From positions 5,890,001 to 5,954,000 of the forward strand of contig NZ_CP034539.1 in the NCBI RefSeq assembly GCF_003963535.1: a DNA stretch of 64,000 nucleotides. Reading direction: 5' to 3'. This DNA is from Streptomyces cyaneochromogenes (GTDB taxonomy: Bacteria > Actinomycetota > Actinomycetes > Streptomycetales > Streptomycetaceae). Shown in pieces: positions 49,869 to 59,487 of the stretch. The position numbers and the translations under genes are program-made. The number at the start of each line of letters is the position of its first letter. Positions within the stretch are counted from its first letter, which is position 1. A model generated the notes under the pieces. That model saw only the letters and a program-made list of their open reading frames with translations, was not told the DNA's origin and did no database searches.

Positions 49869-50069
49869 TTGGACTGGTTCGCGAACCGCTTGAGCGACAG
49901 GGAGAGCGGTGGCGCAGGTCTGTTCGGGTCTCACGCGCACAGCGTATGAGTGGCGCGACGGCGAGGCGGGCGCAAAGCCCGAGGAGCGCTCGACCTCACA
50001 CTCCGACAGGCCCCGGCTCTCCCGGACGGCTCGAACGGCAACCCGCCGAGGAGCCGGGGCCCCGCACAC

Positions 50070-50696
50070 CTACCCGTTCAGCTCCGCCGTCCTGGCGGCC
50101 CGGCGCGCGAACACGCCCTCCCGCCGGTCCGCCACCTGCCGCAGCGCGTCCTTCCGCTCCCGCTTGGAGAGCCGGTCCAGATAGACCTGCCCGTTGCAGT
50201 GATCGGTCTCGTGCGCGAGGCAACGGGCGAAATACCCGGTGCCCTCGATCACGAGCGGCTCGCCGTCCCTGTCGAACCCGCGCACCACGGCCCGGTCCGG
50301 GCGCGGTACGTCCATCACCGCGCCGGGCACCGACAGGCACCCCTCGCTGTCTTCGAGGAGCCTGCGGTGCGCGGCGTCGAGCGGCTCCAGTACCGGATTG
50401 ACGATGTGCCCGACGTGCCGCACCCCGTCGTCGTCCGGGCAGTCGTACACGAACAGCCGCAGATCGACGTCGACCTGGTTGGCCGCGAGTCCCGCCCCGT
50501 CCGCGATGTACATCGTCAGGAACATGTCGTCGATAAGCGCGGCGAGATCGGGACCGAACTCGGTCACGTCCCGGCACGGCTTGTGCAGGACCTCCTCGCC
50601 CGCCTCGGTGATCCTGCGCACCGACCCGCGCCGGGCCTCGGGCGCGAGCGGCGGATACGACTCGACGGGCCTGCCCTGGACGAACACACTCGGCAT
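50070..50696 (-). CDS. def: Peptide deformylase
   Basis: 208 residues from ATG 50696. All three motifs of the metalloenzyme are present: GAGLAANQV (motif 1), EGCLSVPG (motif 2, metal Cys) and HETDH (motif 3, catalytic Glu and metal His). It removes the formyl group from nascent proteins. Streptomyces has several copies; this one is a solitary second-type copy beside an FAD enzyme. Confidence 0.92.
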   Translation of the reverse strand: MPSVFVQGRPVESYPPLAPEARRGSVRRITEAGEEVLHKPCRDVTEFGPDLAALIDDMFLTMYIADGAGLAANQVDVDLRLFVYDCPDDDGVRHVGHIVNPVLEPLDAAHRRLLEDSEGCLSVPGAVMDVPRPDRAVVRGFDRDGEPLVIEGTGYFARCLAHETDHCNGQVYLDRLSKRERKDALRQVADRREGVFARRAARTAELNG

Positions 50697-50786
50697 GACT
50701 GTTTCTCCCTGTGGTTGTGAGGATGCTGTAGGTGACCGGGAATCGGGCTTCCGACCTTCGGAGCCCCTCCCTACCCTCCGGGAATC

Positions 50787-52631
50787 ATGACAACAGAACA
50801 CACCCAGGAGCCCCAGGAGAAGACAGGCCACGCGCCGTCCGGCCACACCCGCAGACGCTTCCTCACGGCCACCGGGGGAGCGGCCCTCGCCGCGGGCGCC
50901 TTAGGCACGGCCGGCGCGGCGTCCGCCGCGGCCCTGTCCAACGGCTCCGGCAAACGCGTCGCCGTCCTCGGCGGCGGCGTCTCCGGCCTGAGCGCCGCCC
51001 ACGAACTCGCCGAACGCGGCTACGCCGTCACCGTCTACGAGTACTACGACGCCCTCGGCGGCAAGGCCCGCTCGATGCCCGTCCCGGGCTCCGCCGCCGG
51101 TGACCGAGCCGATCTCCCCGCCGAGCACGGCTTCCGCTTCTTCCCCGGCTTCTACCGGAACCTCCCGGACACCATGCGCCGCATCCCCGTCCCCGGCAAC
51201 GCGAACGGCGTCCACGACAATCTCGTCAGCGGCACCGAGGCCCTGTTCGCCCGCTCCGGCGGCCGCCCCGACCTGCACTTCCCGCTCCGCCGTGCCACCA
51301 CCCCGCCCCGCCCCGGCGACCTCACCCTCGGCTGGATCCGCGACCAGATCCTCTCGGTGCTGGACCTCGGCACCCACCTCCCCGCCCACGAGGCCGCCTA
51401 CTTCGCCGACCGCCTCCTCGTCCACCTCACCAGTTGCGACGCCCGACGCGAGGAGCAGTGGGAGAAGGTCGCGTGGTGGGACTTCATCCGCGCCGAGGAG
51501 ATGAGCGAGGAGTACCGGACGGTCCTCGGCGTCGGTCAGACCCGCAACCTCGTCGCCACGCGCGCGGAGGTCGCGTCCACCCGAACCGTCGGCCGCGTCA
51601 TCATCGAGGCCCTGCTCCTGTGGGGCCTGCTCGGTCGCGGCATGGACGGTGACGCCGACATCGACCGCATCCTCGACGCCCCCACCAGCGAGGCCTGGAT
51701 CGACCCCTGGGAGACACACCTGCGCTCCCTGGGAGTGGAGTTCGTCCTCGGCACCCAGATCCGCCAGGTCCTCTACGACGGCGGTCGCGTGACCGGCGTC
51801 CGTGTCTCGGCCCGCGACGGCGGCGACGACCGTACCGTGACCGCCGACCACTACGTCTCCGCGCTGCCGGTCGAGCACGCGCGCGTGACGTGGGGCCCCG
51901 CCCTGCGCGCGGCGGACCCGCAGCTCGCGCGCTGCGACGCACTGAGGACCGACTGGATGACCGGCGTGATGTTCTATCTGCGCACGCCCACCCCGGTGGT
52001 CCACGGCCACATCAACTGCCTCGACTCACCCTGGTCGGTGACCGGCATCGGCCAGGCCCAGTTCTGGGACGGCCGGGACTTCTCCCGCGACTACGGCGAC
52101 GGCCGCGCCCACGACTGCCTCTCCGCCATCATCTCGGAGTGGGACAAGCCGGGCATCCTGTACGGCAAGACGGCGAAGGAGTGCACCAAGGAGGAGGTCG
52201 TCGCCGAACTCTGGGCCCAGCTGAAGGACGGCCTCAACGACGCCGGCAAGACCACGCTCCGGGACGAGGACCGCCTCGGCTGGTTCATGGACCCGGCGGT
52301 GACGGGCCTGGGCGGCCCCGATCCGCGCAACCGCGAGCAGCTCCTCATCCACCCCACGGGCACGCTCTACAACCGCCCCACGGCCCGCACAAAGGTCCCG
52401 AACTTCTTCCTCGCGGGCGACTACGTCCGCACCGACGTGGACCTGGCGACGATGGAGGGCGCCAACGAGTCGGCCCGCCTCGCGGTCAACGCGCTCCTGG
52501 ACGCGGACAATTCGGGCGCCGATCGCTGTGAGATCTGGGAGCTGTACCGGCCCCCGGAGATGGAGCCCCTCAAGCGGGTCGACGAGGTGCGCTACAGGCT
52601 GGGCCTGCCCAACACCTTCGACCTCGGGTAG
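50787..52631 (+). CDS. Tat-exported FAD-dependent amine-oxidase/phytoene-desaturase-like enzyme
   Basis: 614 residues from ATG 50787. Tat signal: TRRRFLTATGGAALAAGALG, cleaved around residue 48. Then KRVAVLGGGVSGLSAAHELAERG, EYYDALGGKARS and HGFRFFPGFYRN, features of hydroxysqualene dehydroxylase/phytoene-desaturase-type flavoenzymes. C-terminal FFLAGDYVRTDVDLATMEGANESARLAVNALL closes the FAD site. Substrate unknown; carotenoid or hopanoid-type roles are possible but no partner genes lie nearby. Divergent from the deformylase by 90 bp, end marked by a strong terminator at 52656-52696. Confidence 0.85.
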   Translation: MTTEHTQEPQEKTGHAPSGHTRRRFLTATGGAALAAGALGTAGAASAAALSNGSGKRVAVLGGGVSGLSAAHELAERGYAVTVYEYYDALGGKARSMPVPGSAAGDRADLPAEHGFRFFPGFYRNLPDTMRRIPVPGNANGVHDNLVSGTEALFARSGGRPDLHFPLRRATTPPRPGDLTLGWIRDQILSVLDLGTHLPAHEAAYFADRLLVHLTSCDARREEQWEKVAWWDFIRAEEMSEEYRTVLGVGQTRNLVATRAEVASTRTVGRVIIEALLLWGLLGRGMDGDADIDRILDAPTSEAWIDPWETHLRSLGVEFVLGTQIRQVLYDGGRVTGVRVSARDGGDDRTVTADHYVSALPVEHARVTWGPALRAADPQLARCDALRTDWMTGVMFYLRTPTPVVHGHINCLDSPWSVTGIGQAQFWDGRDFSRDYGDGRAHDCLSAIISEWDKPGILYGKTAKECTKEEVVAELWAQLKDGLNDAGKTTLRDEDRLGWFMDPAVTGLGGPDPRNREQLLIHPTGTLYNRPTARTKVPNFFLAGDYVRTDVDLATMEGANESARLAVNALLDADNSGADRCEIWELYRPPEMEPLKRVDEVRYRLGLPNTFDLG

Positions 52632-52655
52632 GGCGGAGGGCCTCCTGGGACAGAA

Positions 52656-52696
52656 CGGAAGGGGCCGCTGCCCCCGAGCGGCTGCGGCCCCTTCCG
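52656..52696. terminator. Strong bidirectional terminator
   Basis: CGGAAGGGGCCGC and GCGGCCCCTTCCG form a perfect 13-bp stem with a 15-base loop between convergent genes. Confidence 0.9.
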
Positions 52697-52721
52697 TACG
52701 CCTGTGCTGTACGGCCGTACG

Positions 52722-53519
52722 TCAGAGGACGCGCACCGCACCCGACGCCGGATAGCCGGAAAGGTCCTGGATGACGACGCCCTTGGACGGGTTGGCCGCG
52801 TCCAGGTACTGGCCGTTACCGATGTAGACGCCCACGTGGTACGCGGAGCCCTTGCCGCCCCAGTAGAGGATGTCGCCGACCTGGATCTGCGACAGCGGGA
52901 TGTCGGTGCCGGACATCGACTGGTCCTGCGAGACCCGCGGCAGGTCGACGCCGACCTGCTTGAACGCGGCCTGGACCAGGCTGGAGCAGTCCCACGCGTT
53001 GGGGCCGGTGGCACCCAGGACGTACGCGTCGCCCACCTGTGCCTGGAGGAAGGAGATGACGGTCGCGACGCTGCCGCTGGCGGGAGCGGCCACGCTCGTG
53101 CTCGCGGAAGCGGACAGGGTGGTCCGCTCGGTGCTGCGCGAAGCGGCGGCCTCGGCGGCGGCCCTGCGGGCCTCCTCCGCCTTCTTCTTCGCCTCGGCCT
53201 TCTTCTTGGCCTCGGCGAGGTCCTTCTTGGCCTCCTTGGCGGCCGCGGCGGCGGCCGCGTCACGCTCGGCGTCGAGCTCGTAGTTCGCCGCCGCCAGCTG
53301 AGTGGCGTCCGCGGACTGGGCGAGCTGGTCCGCCAGGTCACCCGTGAGGGTGGGCAGTTCGATGGTCTGCGTCACCGGCTCGGCGGCGTTCGCCGTGGCC
53401 GACGCACCAGCCGCTGCCATGCTGAGGACGCCACCGGCAACTCCGGCACGCATCGCGATGGACGACGACGCGCTGCGGCGGGGCTTCCGGTGGCTACGTA
53501 TGTGAGCGGTGTGGGACAT
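52722..53519 (-). CDS. Secreted NlpC/P60 (C40) cell-wall peptidase
   Basis: 265 residues from ATG 53519. Positively charged N-terminus and signal peptide (MRAGVAGGVLSMAAAGASATANA). An Ala/Lys/Glu coiled coil (about 65-150) is followed by the NlpC/P60 catalytic domain: NAWDCSSLVQAAFKQVG (Cys), AYHVGVYIGNGQYLDA (His). It should cleave peptidoglycan stem peptides outside the cell. No c-di-AMP riboswitch-like sequence is evident upstream, although other Streptomyces NlpC genes carry one. Confidence 0.9.
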   Translation of the reverse strand: MSHTAHIRSHRKPRRSASSSIAMRAGVAGGVLSMAAAGASATANAAEPVTQTIELPTLTGDLADQLAQSADATQLAAANYELDAERDAAAAAAAKEAKKDLAEAKKKAEAKKKAEEARRAAAEAAASRSTERTTLSASASTSVAAPASGSVATVISFLQAQVGDAYVLGATGPNAWDCSSLVQAAFKQVGVDLPRVSQDQSMSGTDIPLSQIQVGDILYWGGKGSAYHVGVYIGNGQYLDAANPSKGVVIQDLSGYPASGAVRVL

Positions 53520-54063
53520 GAGAACAACGGGTATCAGGGGCTCCTCCATACCTTCAAGAAACGTGGGCTGCGCCACAGTTGTTCAATCGCCGCCCCAAAT
53601 CCCCGGCGCGACACCCCTTATTGACGCCGTAACGGACATTGCGGACGCGGCCCATTCGGCCCGTGATCACGTCCTTTCATCATTAAGTCCGGATTGCCCA
53701 TCGCTTACCACTTGTTGAGACCGGTGGCCAAGCCCGGTTCTCGGGGTCTCGTGTTGGTGTGGCAGAGGTCACGCAACGATTACGGCGGCGTGCGCGTCCT
53801 GTGCCCGGATCGCGTCCGGCGTCGCTCGTGAATGCGCGCACGCGTCCACATCCCGCTTCGTCGCTCCCCCTGATGTGTGAACGCGCCCTCTATCAAGGCG
53901 GCCCGTCCAGCACCAATTTGCATGCAAGGGAAGTCTCTTGATATTGAGACGCCCCTTCCGAGCTGCGTCGACGAGCGGAAATGTCACCTCTGGTGATCAC
54001 TCGAACGCTTCTCGTGTGAAGATCACCGCTCATCCGGCTTCATGATCCTTCGTCAGGTGGTGG

Positions 54064-54107
54064 AGATCACAAAGCTTGTGCAATACCCCGTGTCGCAGAT
54101 CACAGAG
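54064..54107. promoter_or_regulatory. Direct repeats before nuoA
   Basis: AGATCACAAAG (54064-54074) and AGATCACAGAG (54097-54107) are spaced 33 bp, about three helical turns. The first overlaps the palindrome CACAA-AGC-TTGTG. TAAGAT at 54117-54122 may be the nuo -10 box. Confidence 0.55.
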
Positions 54108-54137
54108 CGGCGGGCATAAGATGCGAGGCAGTTGGGC

Positions 54138-54155
54138 TTGTGACCTGCTTCACAT
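54138..54155. promoter_or_regulatory. Rex operator (ROP) candidate for the nuo operon
   Basis: TTGTGACCTGCTTCACAT fits the Rex site TGTGAAC-N3-TTCACA with one changed base in 13 fixed positions. It is 107 bp before the nuoA start, just past a candidate -10. Rex is the actinobacterial NADH/NAD redox repressor of respiratory genes, and nuo is a plausible target. Confidence 0.75.
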
Positions 54156-54262
54156 GTTCTCGATCTTCGCCCGGGACGAGCGGGGCTCGTGGGATCGGTG
54201 GGGCGGCTGTGAGCCCAGTGCAACCGCCAGCAGTCAGTGCCGACTGAGAGGAGCGAGGAGCG

Positions 54263-54622
54263 GTGAACGCTTATGCGCCCATCCTCGTACTGGGAGCCCT
54301 CGGGGCAGGCTTTGCGATCTTCTCCGTGGTCATGGCCACGCTGATCGGTCCGAAGCGATACAACCGGGCCAAGCTCGAAGCCTACGAGTGCGGTATCGAG
54401 CCGACCCCCACGCCGGCCGGCGGCGGGCGCTTCCCCATCAAGTACTACCTGACGGCGATGCTCTTCATCGTCTTCGACATCGAGATCGTCTTCCTCTATC
54501 CCTGGGCCGTCACTTTCGACGCCCTGGGGATTTTCGGGCTCGTGGAGATGCTGCTCTTCGTGCTCACCGTCTTCGTCGCGTACGCGTACGTATGGCGGCG
54601 CGGCGGCCTGGAATGGGACTGA
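54263..54622 (+). CDS. nuoA: NADH-quinone oxidoreductase subunit A
   Basis: 119 residues from GTG 54263. Three membrane helices; the family core LEAYECGIEPTPTPAGGGRFPIKYYLTAMLFIVFDIEIVFLYPWA is visible. Membrane-arm subunit of complex I and first gene of the operon; a 15-bp gap leads to nuoB. Confidence 0.93.
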   Translation: MNAYAPILVLGALGAGFAIFSVVMATLIGPKRYNRAKLEAYECGIEPTPTPAGGGRFPIKYYLTAMLFIVFDIEIVFLYPWAVTFDALGIFGLVEMLLFVLTVFVAYAYVWRRGGLEWD

Positions 54623-54637
54623 GGGGCTTTTAACGAC

Positions 54638-55188
<551 letters not shown>

Positions 55189-55192
<4 letters not shown>

Positions 55193-55950
55193 GCGACGCG
55201 AACGGCACCAACGGGGCAAACGGGTCGAACGGGGTCAACCCCGAGAAGGACCTCTCCGCCTCCAACCTCCCCGGTCAGCGCGGCCAGGGCGGCGAGGAGA
55301 TCCGCGTCCAGCGCGGCATGTTCGGCGCCAACAACGGAGGCGACACCTCCGGCTACGGCGGCCTGGTCCGCTCGGTCCGGCTCCCGGGACCGGCGAGCAG
55401 GCCGTACGGCGGCTGGTTCGACGAGGTCGCCGACGAACTCGAGGGCGCGCTGGAGGAACAGGGACTCCTGCCCGACAACGCCATCGAGAAGACGGTCGTC
55501 GACCGCGGCGAACTCACCTTCCACATCGAGCGTGAACACCTCGTCCGGGTCGCCCGCACCCTGCGGGACGACCCGGCCCTGCGCTTCGAACTGTGCACCG
55601 GCGTCAGCGGCGTCCACTACCCGACCGACAAGGGCCGCGAGCTGCACGCCGTCTACCACCTGCGCTCGATCACCCACAACCGGCTGATCCGTCTCGAAGT
55701 CAGCGCCCCCGACAGCGACCCGCACATCCCGTCGCTCGTCGCCGTGTACCCGACGAACGACTGGCACGAGCGCGAGACGTACGACTTCTTCGGCATCGTC
55801 TTCGACGGTCACCCCGCCCTGACGCGGATCATGATGCCGGACGACTGGCAGGGCCACCCGCAGCGCAAGGACTACCCCCTCGGCGGCATCCCCGTCGAGT
55901 ACAAGGGCGCCCAGATCCCGGCTCCGGACCAGCGGAGGTCGTACTCGTGA
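55189..55950 (+). CDS. nuoC: NADH-quinone oxidoreductase subunit C
   Basis: 253 residues from GTG 55189. The complex I 30-kDa signature is ERETYDFFGIVFDGHPALTRIMMPDDWQGHPQRKDYPLGG. The N-terminal 60 residues are Asn/Gly-rich and unusual. It is a separate gene, not fused with nuoD. Stop overlaps the nuoD GTG. Confidence 0.94.
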
Positions 55951-57269
55951 GCACGCAGTCAGCAGCCGCCCGTGAGACCACCGAGGGCACCGTATATACG
56001 GTCACCGGTGGCGACTGGGACGAGGTCGTCCAGGCCGCGGCCCGCGCCGACGACGAGCGCATCGTCCTCAACATGGGTCCCCAGCACCCCTCCACCCACG
56101 GGGTGCTCCGCCTGATCCTGGAGATCGACGGCGAGACCGTCACCGAGGCCCGCTGCGGCATCGGCTATCTCCACACCGGCATCGAGAAGAACCTCGAGTA
56201 CCGGACCTGGACGCAGGGCACCACGTTCGTGACGCGCATGGACTACCTGACGTCCTTCTTCAACGAGACCGCCTACTGTCTCGCCGTCGAGAAGCTCCTC
56301 GGCATCGAGGACCAGATCAGCGAGCGCGCCAAGATCATCCGGGTGCTCCTGATGGAGCTGAACCGGCTCTCCTCCCACCTGGTGTGCATCGCCACCGGCG
56401 GCATGGAGCTCGGCGCCACCACGATCATGATCTACGGATTCCGTGATCGTGAAATGATTCTCGACATCTACGAGCTGGTCACGGGCCTGCGCATGAACCA
56501 CGCGTACATCCGGCCCGGCGGACTCGCCCAGGACCTGCCGCCCGGCGCGGTGGACCAGATCCGCGAGTTCGTGAAGAAGATGAAGAAGAACCTCCCGGAG
56601 TACGACAAGCTCGCCACCGGGAACCCCATCTTCAAGGCCCGCATGCAGGACATCGGCTATCTCGACCTGGCCGGCTGCATGGCCCTCGGCGCCACCGGCC
56701 CGATCCTGCGCTCCACCGGCCTCCCGCACGACCTGCGCAAGTCGCAGCCGTACTGCGACTACGAGACCTACGACTTCGAGATCCCGACCGCCGACACCTG
56801 CGACTCCTACGGGCGCTTCCTGATCCGCCTGGAAGAGATGCGTCAGTCGCTCGGAATCGTCGAGCAGTGCCTGGACCGGCTCCAGCCCGGCCCGGTCATG
56901 GTCGCCGACAAGAAGATCGCCTGGCCCGCCCAGCTCGCCCTGGGCCCCGACGGGCTCGGCAACTCCCTCGACCACATCAAGAAGATCATGGGCACCTCCA
57001 TGGAGGCCCTGATCCACCACTTCAAGCTGGTCACCGAGGGCTTCCGCGTCCCGCCGGGACAGGCGTACGCGGCCGTCGAGTCACCCAAGGGCGAACTCGG
57101 CGTGCATGCCGTCTCCGACGGCGGCACCCGCCCCTTCCGGGTCCACTTCCGTGACCCGTCCTTCACCAACCTGCAGGCCATGGCGGCGATGTGCGAGGGC
57201 GGCCAGGTCGCCGACGTCATCGTCGCCGTCGCGTCCATCGACCCCGTGATGGGAGGCGTCGACCGGTGA
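55947..57269 (+). CDS. nuoD: NADH-quinone oxidoreductase subunit D
   Basis: 440 residues from GTG 55947. 49-kDa subunit that lines the quinone site: LNMGPQHPSTHGVLRL near the N-terminus, GYLHTGIEKN, and C-terminal DPVMGGVDR. The quinone here should be menaquinone. Overlaps nuoE (GTGA). Confidence 0.95.
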   Translation: MSTQSAAARETTEGTVYTVTGGDWDEVVQAAARADDERIVLNMGPQHPSTHGVLRLILEIDGETVTEARCGIGYLHTGIEKNLEYRTWTQGTTFVTRMDYLTSFFNETAYCLAVEKLLGIEDQISERAKIIRVLLMELNRLSSHLVCIATGGMELGATTIMIYGFRDREMILDIYELVTGLRMNHAYIRPGGLAQDLPPGAVDQIREFVKKMKKNLPEYDKLATGNPIFKARMQDIGYLDLAGCMALGATGPILRSTGLPHDLRKSQPYCDYETYDFEIPTADTCDSYGRFLIRLEEMRQSLGIVEQCLDRLQPGPVMVADKKIAWPAQLALGPDGLGNSLDHIKKIMGTSMEALIHHFKLVTEGFRVPPGQAYAAVESPKGELGVHAVSDGGTRPFRVHFRDPSFTNLQAMAAMCEGGQVADVIVAVASIDPVMGGVDR

Positions 57270-58138
57270 CCACCAGTTCTTCCGAGCGGGGCGTCAGCCT
57301 GGGCATGCCCGAACTGCCCGCGCCCGGCTATCCGGACGACGTTCGAGAGCGGCTCGAGAGGGACGCGCGCGACGTCATCGCCCGATACCCGGACTCCCGG
57401 TCCGCCCTTCTGCCGTTGCTGCACCTCGTGCAGTCGGAGGAGGGCCATGTCACGCGCACCGGGATGCGGTTCTGCGCGGACATGCTGCACCTGACCACGG
57501 CCGAGGTCACCGCGGTCGCCACCTTCTACACCATGTACCGGCGGAAGCCCTCCGGTGACTACCAGGTGGGCGTCTGCACCAACACCCTGTGTGCGGTGAT
57601 GGGCGGTGACGCGATCTTCGAGGAGCTCCAGGAGCACCTGGGCGTCGGCAACGGCGAGACCACCGACGACGGCAAGGTCACCCTGGAGCACATCGAGTGC
57701 AACGCGGCCTGCGACTTCGCGCCGGTCGTGATGGTCAACTGGGAGTTCTTCGACAACCAGACCCCGACGAGCGCCAAGCGCCTCGTCGACGACCTGCGCG
57801 AGGGCAGGCCCGTCGAGCCGACGCGCGGGGCCCGGCTGTGCACCTTCAAGGAGACCGCGCGGATTCTGGCCGGATTCCCCGACGAGCGGCCCGGGGCCGT
57901 CGAGGAGAGCGGCAGTGCGGGACCGGCGTCGCTGGTGGGCCTCCGCCTGGCCAGGGGAGAGACCGCACCCGCGCGCGTGGTCCATCCGCGGGAGGGCGGC
58001 CCGCACGAGGAGCCGCAGGACAGCACGGTGCACGAGCCGTCGCCGGCCGAACACCTCAGTTCTCATGACGCGCCGCAGGACACATCGGCATCCGACCCAG
58101 CCCACCCGGCAGGGCCTGCCGCCGAGGAGGGGGAGTGA
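57266..58138 (+). CDS. nuoE: NADH-quinone oxidoreductase subunit E with extended C-terminus
   Basis: 290 residues from GTG 57266, longer than typical NuoE (about 160-240). The 24-kDa [2Fe-2S] thioredoxin-like domain is present with VCTNTLC and ECNAACDFAP. After residue 225 there is a Pro/Glu/His-rich tail without a known fold, as in other Streptomyces. It transfers electrons from NuoF. Coupled to nuoF by TGATG. Confidence 0.93.
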   Translation: MTTSSSERGVSLGMPELPAPGYPDDVRERLERDARDVIARYPDSRSALLPLLHLVQSEEGHVTRTGMRFCADMLHLTTAEVTAVATFYTMYRRKPSGDYQVGVCTNTLCAVMGGDAIFEELQEHLGVGNGETTDDGKVTLEHIECNAACDFAPVVMVNWEFFDNQTPTSAKRLVDDLREGRPVEPTRGARLCTFKETARILAGFPDERPGAVEESGSAGPASLVGLRLARGETAPARVVHPREGGPHEEPQDSTVHEPSPAEHLSSHDAPQDTSASDPAHPAGPAAEEGE

Positions 58139-59487
58139 TGACCTTGGCACCCGAGCTGAAAGACACCAGCCCCGAGAAGCTGCTCGCACCCGTGCTGTCG
58201 GCCTTCTGGGACGAGGACAGGTCCTGGACGCTGGACGTCTACCGAAGGCACGAAGGATACGAGGGACTTCGCAAGGCGCTCGCCATGTCGCCGGACGACC
58301 TGATCGCGTACGTCAAGGACTCAGGTCTGCGCGGGCGCGGCGGCGCGGGATTCCCGACGGGAATGAAATGGCAGTTCATTCCCCAGGGTGATGGAAAACC
58401 GCACTATCTAGTTGTCAACGCCGACGAATCGGAGCCCGGAACCTGCAAGGACATTCCGCTCCTCTTCGCGAACCCGCACAGCCTCATCGAGGGCATCGTC
58501 ATCGCGTGTTATGCCATCAGGTCTTCGCATGCCTTCATCTATCTGCGTGGTGAAGTCGTCCCTGTTCTGCGGCGGTTGCACGAGGCCGTGCGCGAGGCCT
58601 ACGCGGCCGGCTTCCTCGGCGAGAACATCCTGGGCAGTGGCCTGAACCTGGAACTCACCGTGCACGCGGGCGCGGGCGCGTACATCTGCGGTGAGGAGAC
58701 CGCACTGCTCGACTCGCTCGAAGGCCGCCGTGGTCAACCGCGGCTTCGTCCCCCCTTCCCTGCGGTGGCAGGTCTCTACGCCTGCCCGACTGTTGTGAAC
58801 AACGTCGAGTCGATCGCGTCGGTTCCCGCGATTCTGCATCGGGGCAAGGAATGGTTCCGGTCGATGGGCAGCGAGAAGTCCCCCGGCTTCACGCTCTACT
58901 CGCTCAGCGGCCATGTCGCCAGCCCCGGCCAGTACGAGGCACCGCTCGGCATCACACTCCGCCAGCTCCTCGAGATGAGCGGCGGCATGCGCCCCGGCCA
59001 TCGCCTGAAGTTCTGGACGCCCGGCGGCTCCTCGACGCCGATGTTCACCGACGAGCACCTCGACGTCCCCCTCGACTACGAAGGAGTGGGCGCCGCCGGT
59101 TCCATGCTCGGCACGAAGGCGCTCCAGTGCTTCGACGAGACGACCTGCGTCGTACGCGCCGTCACCCGCTGGACCGAGTTCTACGCCCACGAGTCCTGCG
59201 GCAAGTGCACCCCCTGCCGCGAAGGCACGTACTGGCTCGTGCAGTTGCTGCGCGACATCGAGGCCGGCAAGGGCGTGATGAGCGACCTCGACAAGCTGAA
59301 CGACATCGCCGACAACATCAACGGCAAGTCCTTCTGCGCCCTCGGCGACGGCGCCGCCTCGCCGATCTTCTCCTCGCTGAAGTACTTCCGCGAGGAGTAC
59401 GAGCAGCACATCACGGGCCGCGGCTGCCCCTTCGACCCGGCCAAGTCGACGGCCTGGGCCGACCACCGCACGGAGGTACACGCATGA
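58138..59487 (+). CDS. nuoF: NADH-quinone oxidoreductase subunit F
   Basis: 449 residues from ATG 58138 (GTG 58135 is an alternative). NADH- and FMN-binding 51-kDa subunit: GLRGRGGAGFPTGMKW (NAD site), ADESEPGTCKD (FMN), GAGAYICGEETALLDSLEG, and ESCGKCTPCREGTYW with the N3 [4Fe-4S] Cys. Overlaps nuoG (ATGA). Confidence 0.95.
   Translation: MTLAPELKDTSPEKLLAPVLSAFWDEDRSWTLDVYRRHEGYEGLRKALAMSPDDLIAYVKDSGLRGRGGAGFPTGMKWQFIPQGDGKPHYLVVNADESEPGTCKDIPLLFANPHSLIEGIVIACYAIRSSHAFIYLRGEVVPVLRRLHEAVREAYAAGFLGENILGSGLNLELTVHAGAGAYICGEETALLDSLEGRRGQPRLRPPFPAVAGLYACPTVVNNVESIASVPAILHRGKEWFRSMGSEKSPGFTLYSLSGHVASPGQYEAPLGITLRQLLEMSGGMRPGHRLKFWTPGGSSTPMFTDEHLDVPLDYEGVGAAGSMLGTKALQCFDETTCVVRAVTRWTEFYAHESCGKCTPCREGTYWLVQLLRDIEAGKGVMSDLDKLNDIADNINGKSFCALGDGAASPIFSSLKYFREEYEQHITGRGCPFDPAKSTAWADHRTEVHA

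Larger units (their letters stand above)
53577..54262. other. Long regulatory gap between the NlpC/P60 gene and nuoA
   Basis: About 690 bp without a convincing gene. It holds two GTGATCAC-type palindromes (53662-53671 and 53993-54000), a TTGCATGCAA palindrome (53918-53927), a CACAA-AGC-TTGTG dyad (54068-54080), repeats AGATCACA and the Rex-like site. Short open frames here have no good start or composition. Confidence 0.75.

Noticed and set aside
53520..53940. c-di-AMP (ydaO) riboswitch before the NlpC/P60 gene
   Set aside because: I looked for the conserved GGTGAATC-type core and its partner helices and did not see them.
53759..53941. 60-residue open frame in the nuo upstream gap
   Set aside because: No ribosome-binding site, no family, composition like non-coding sequence.
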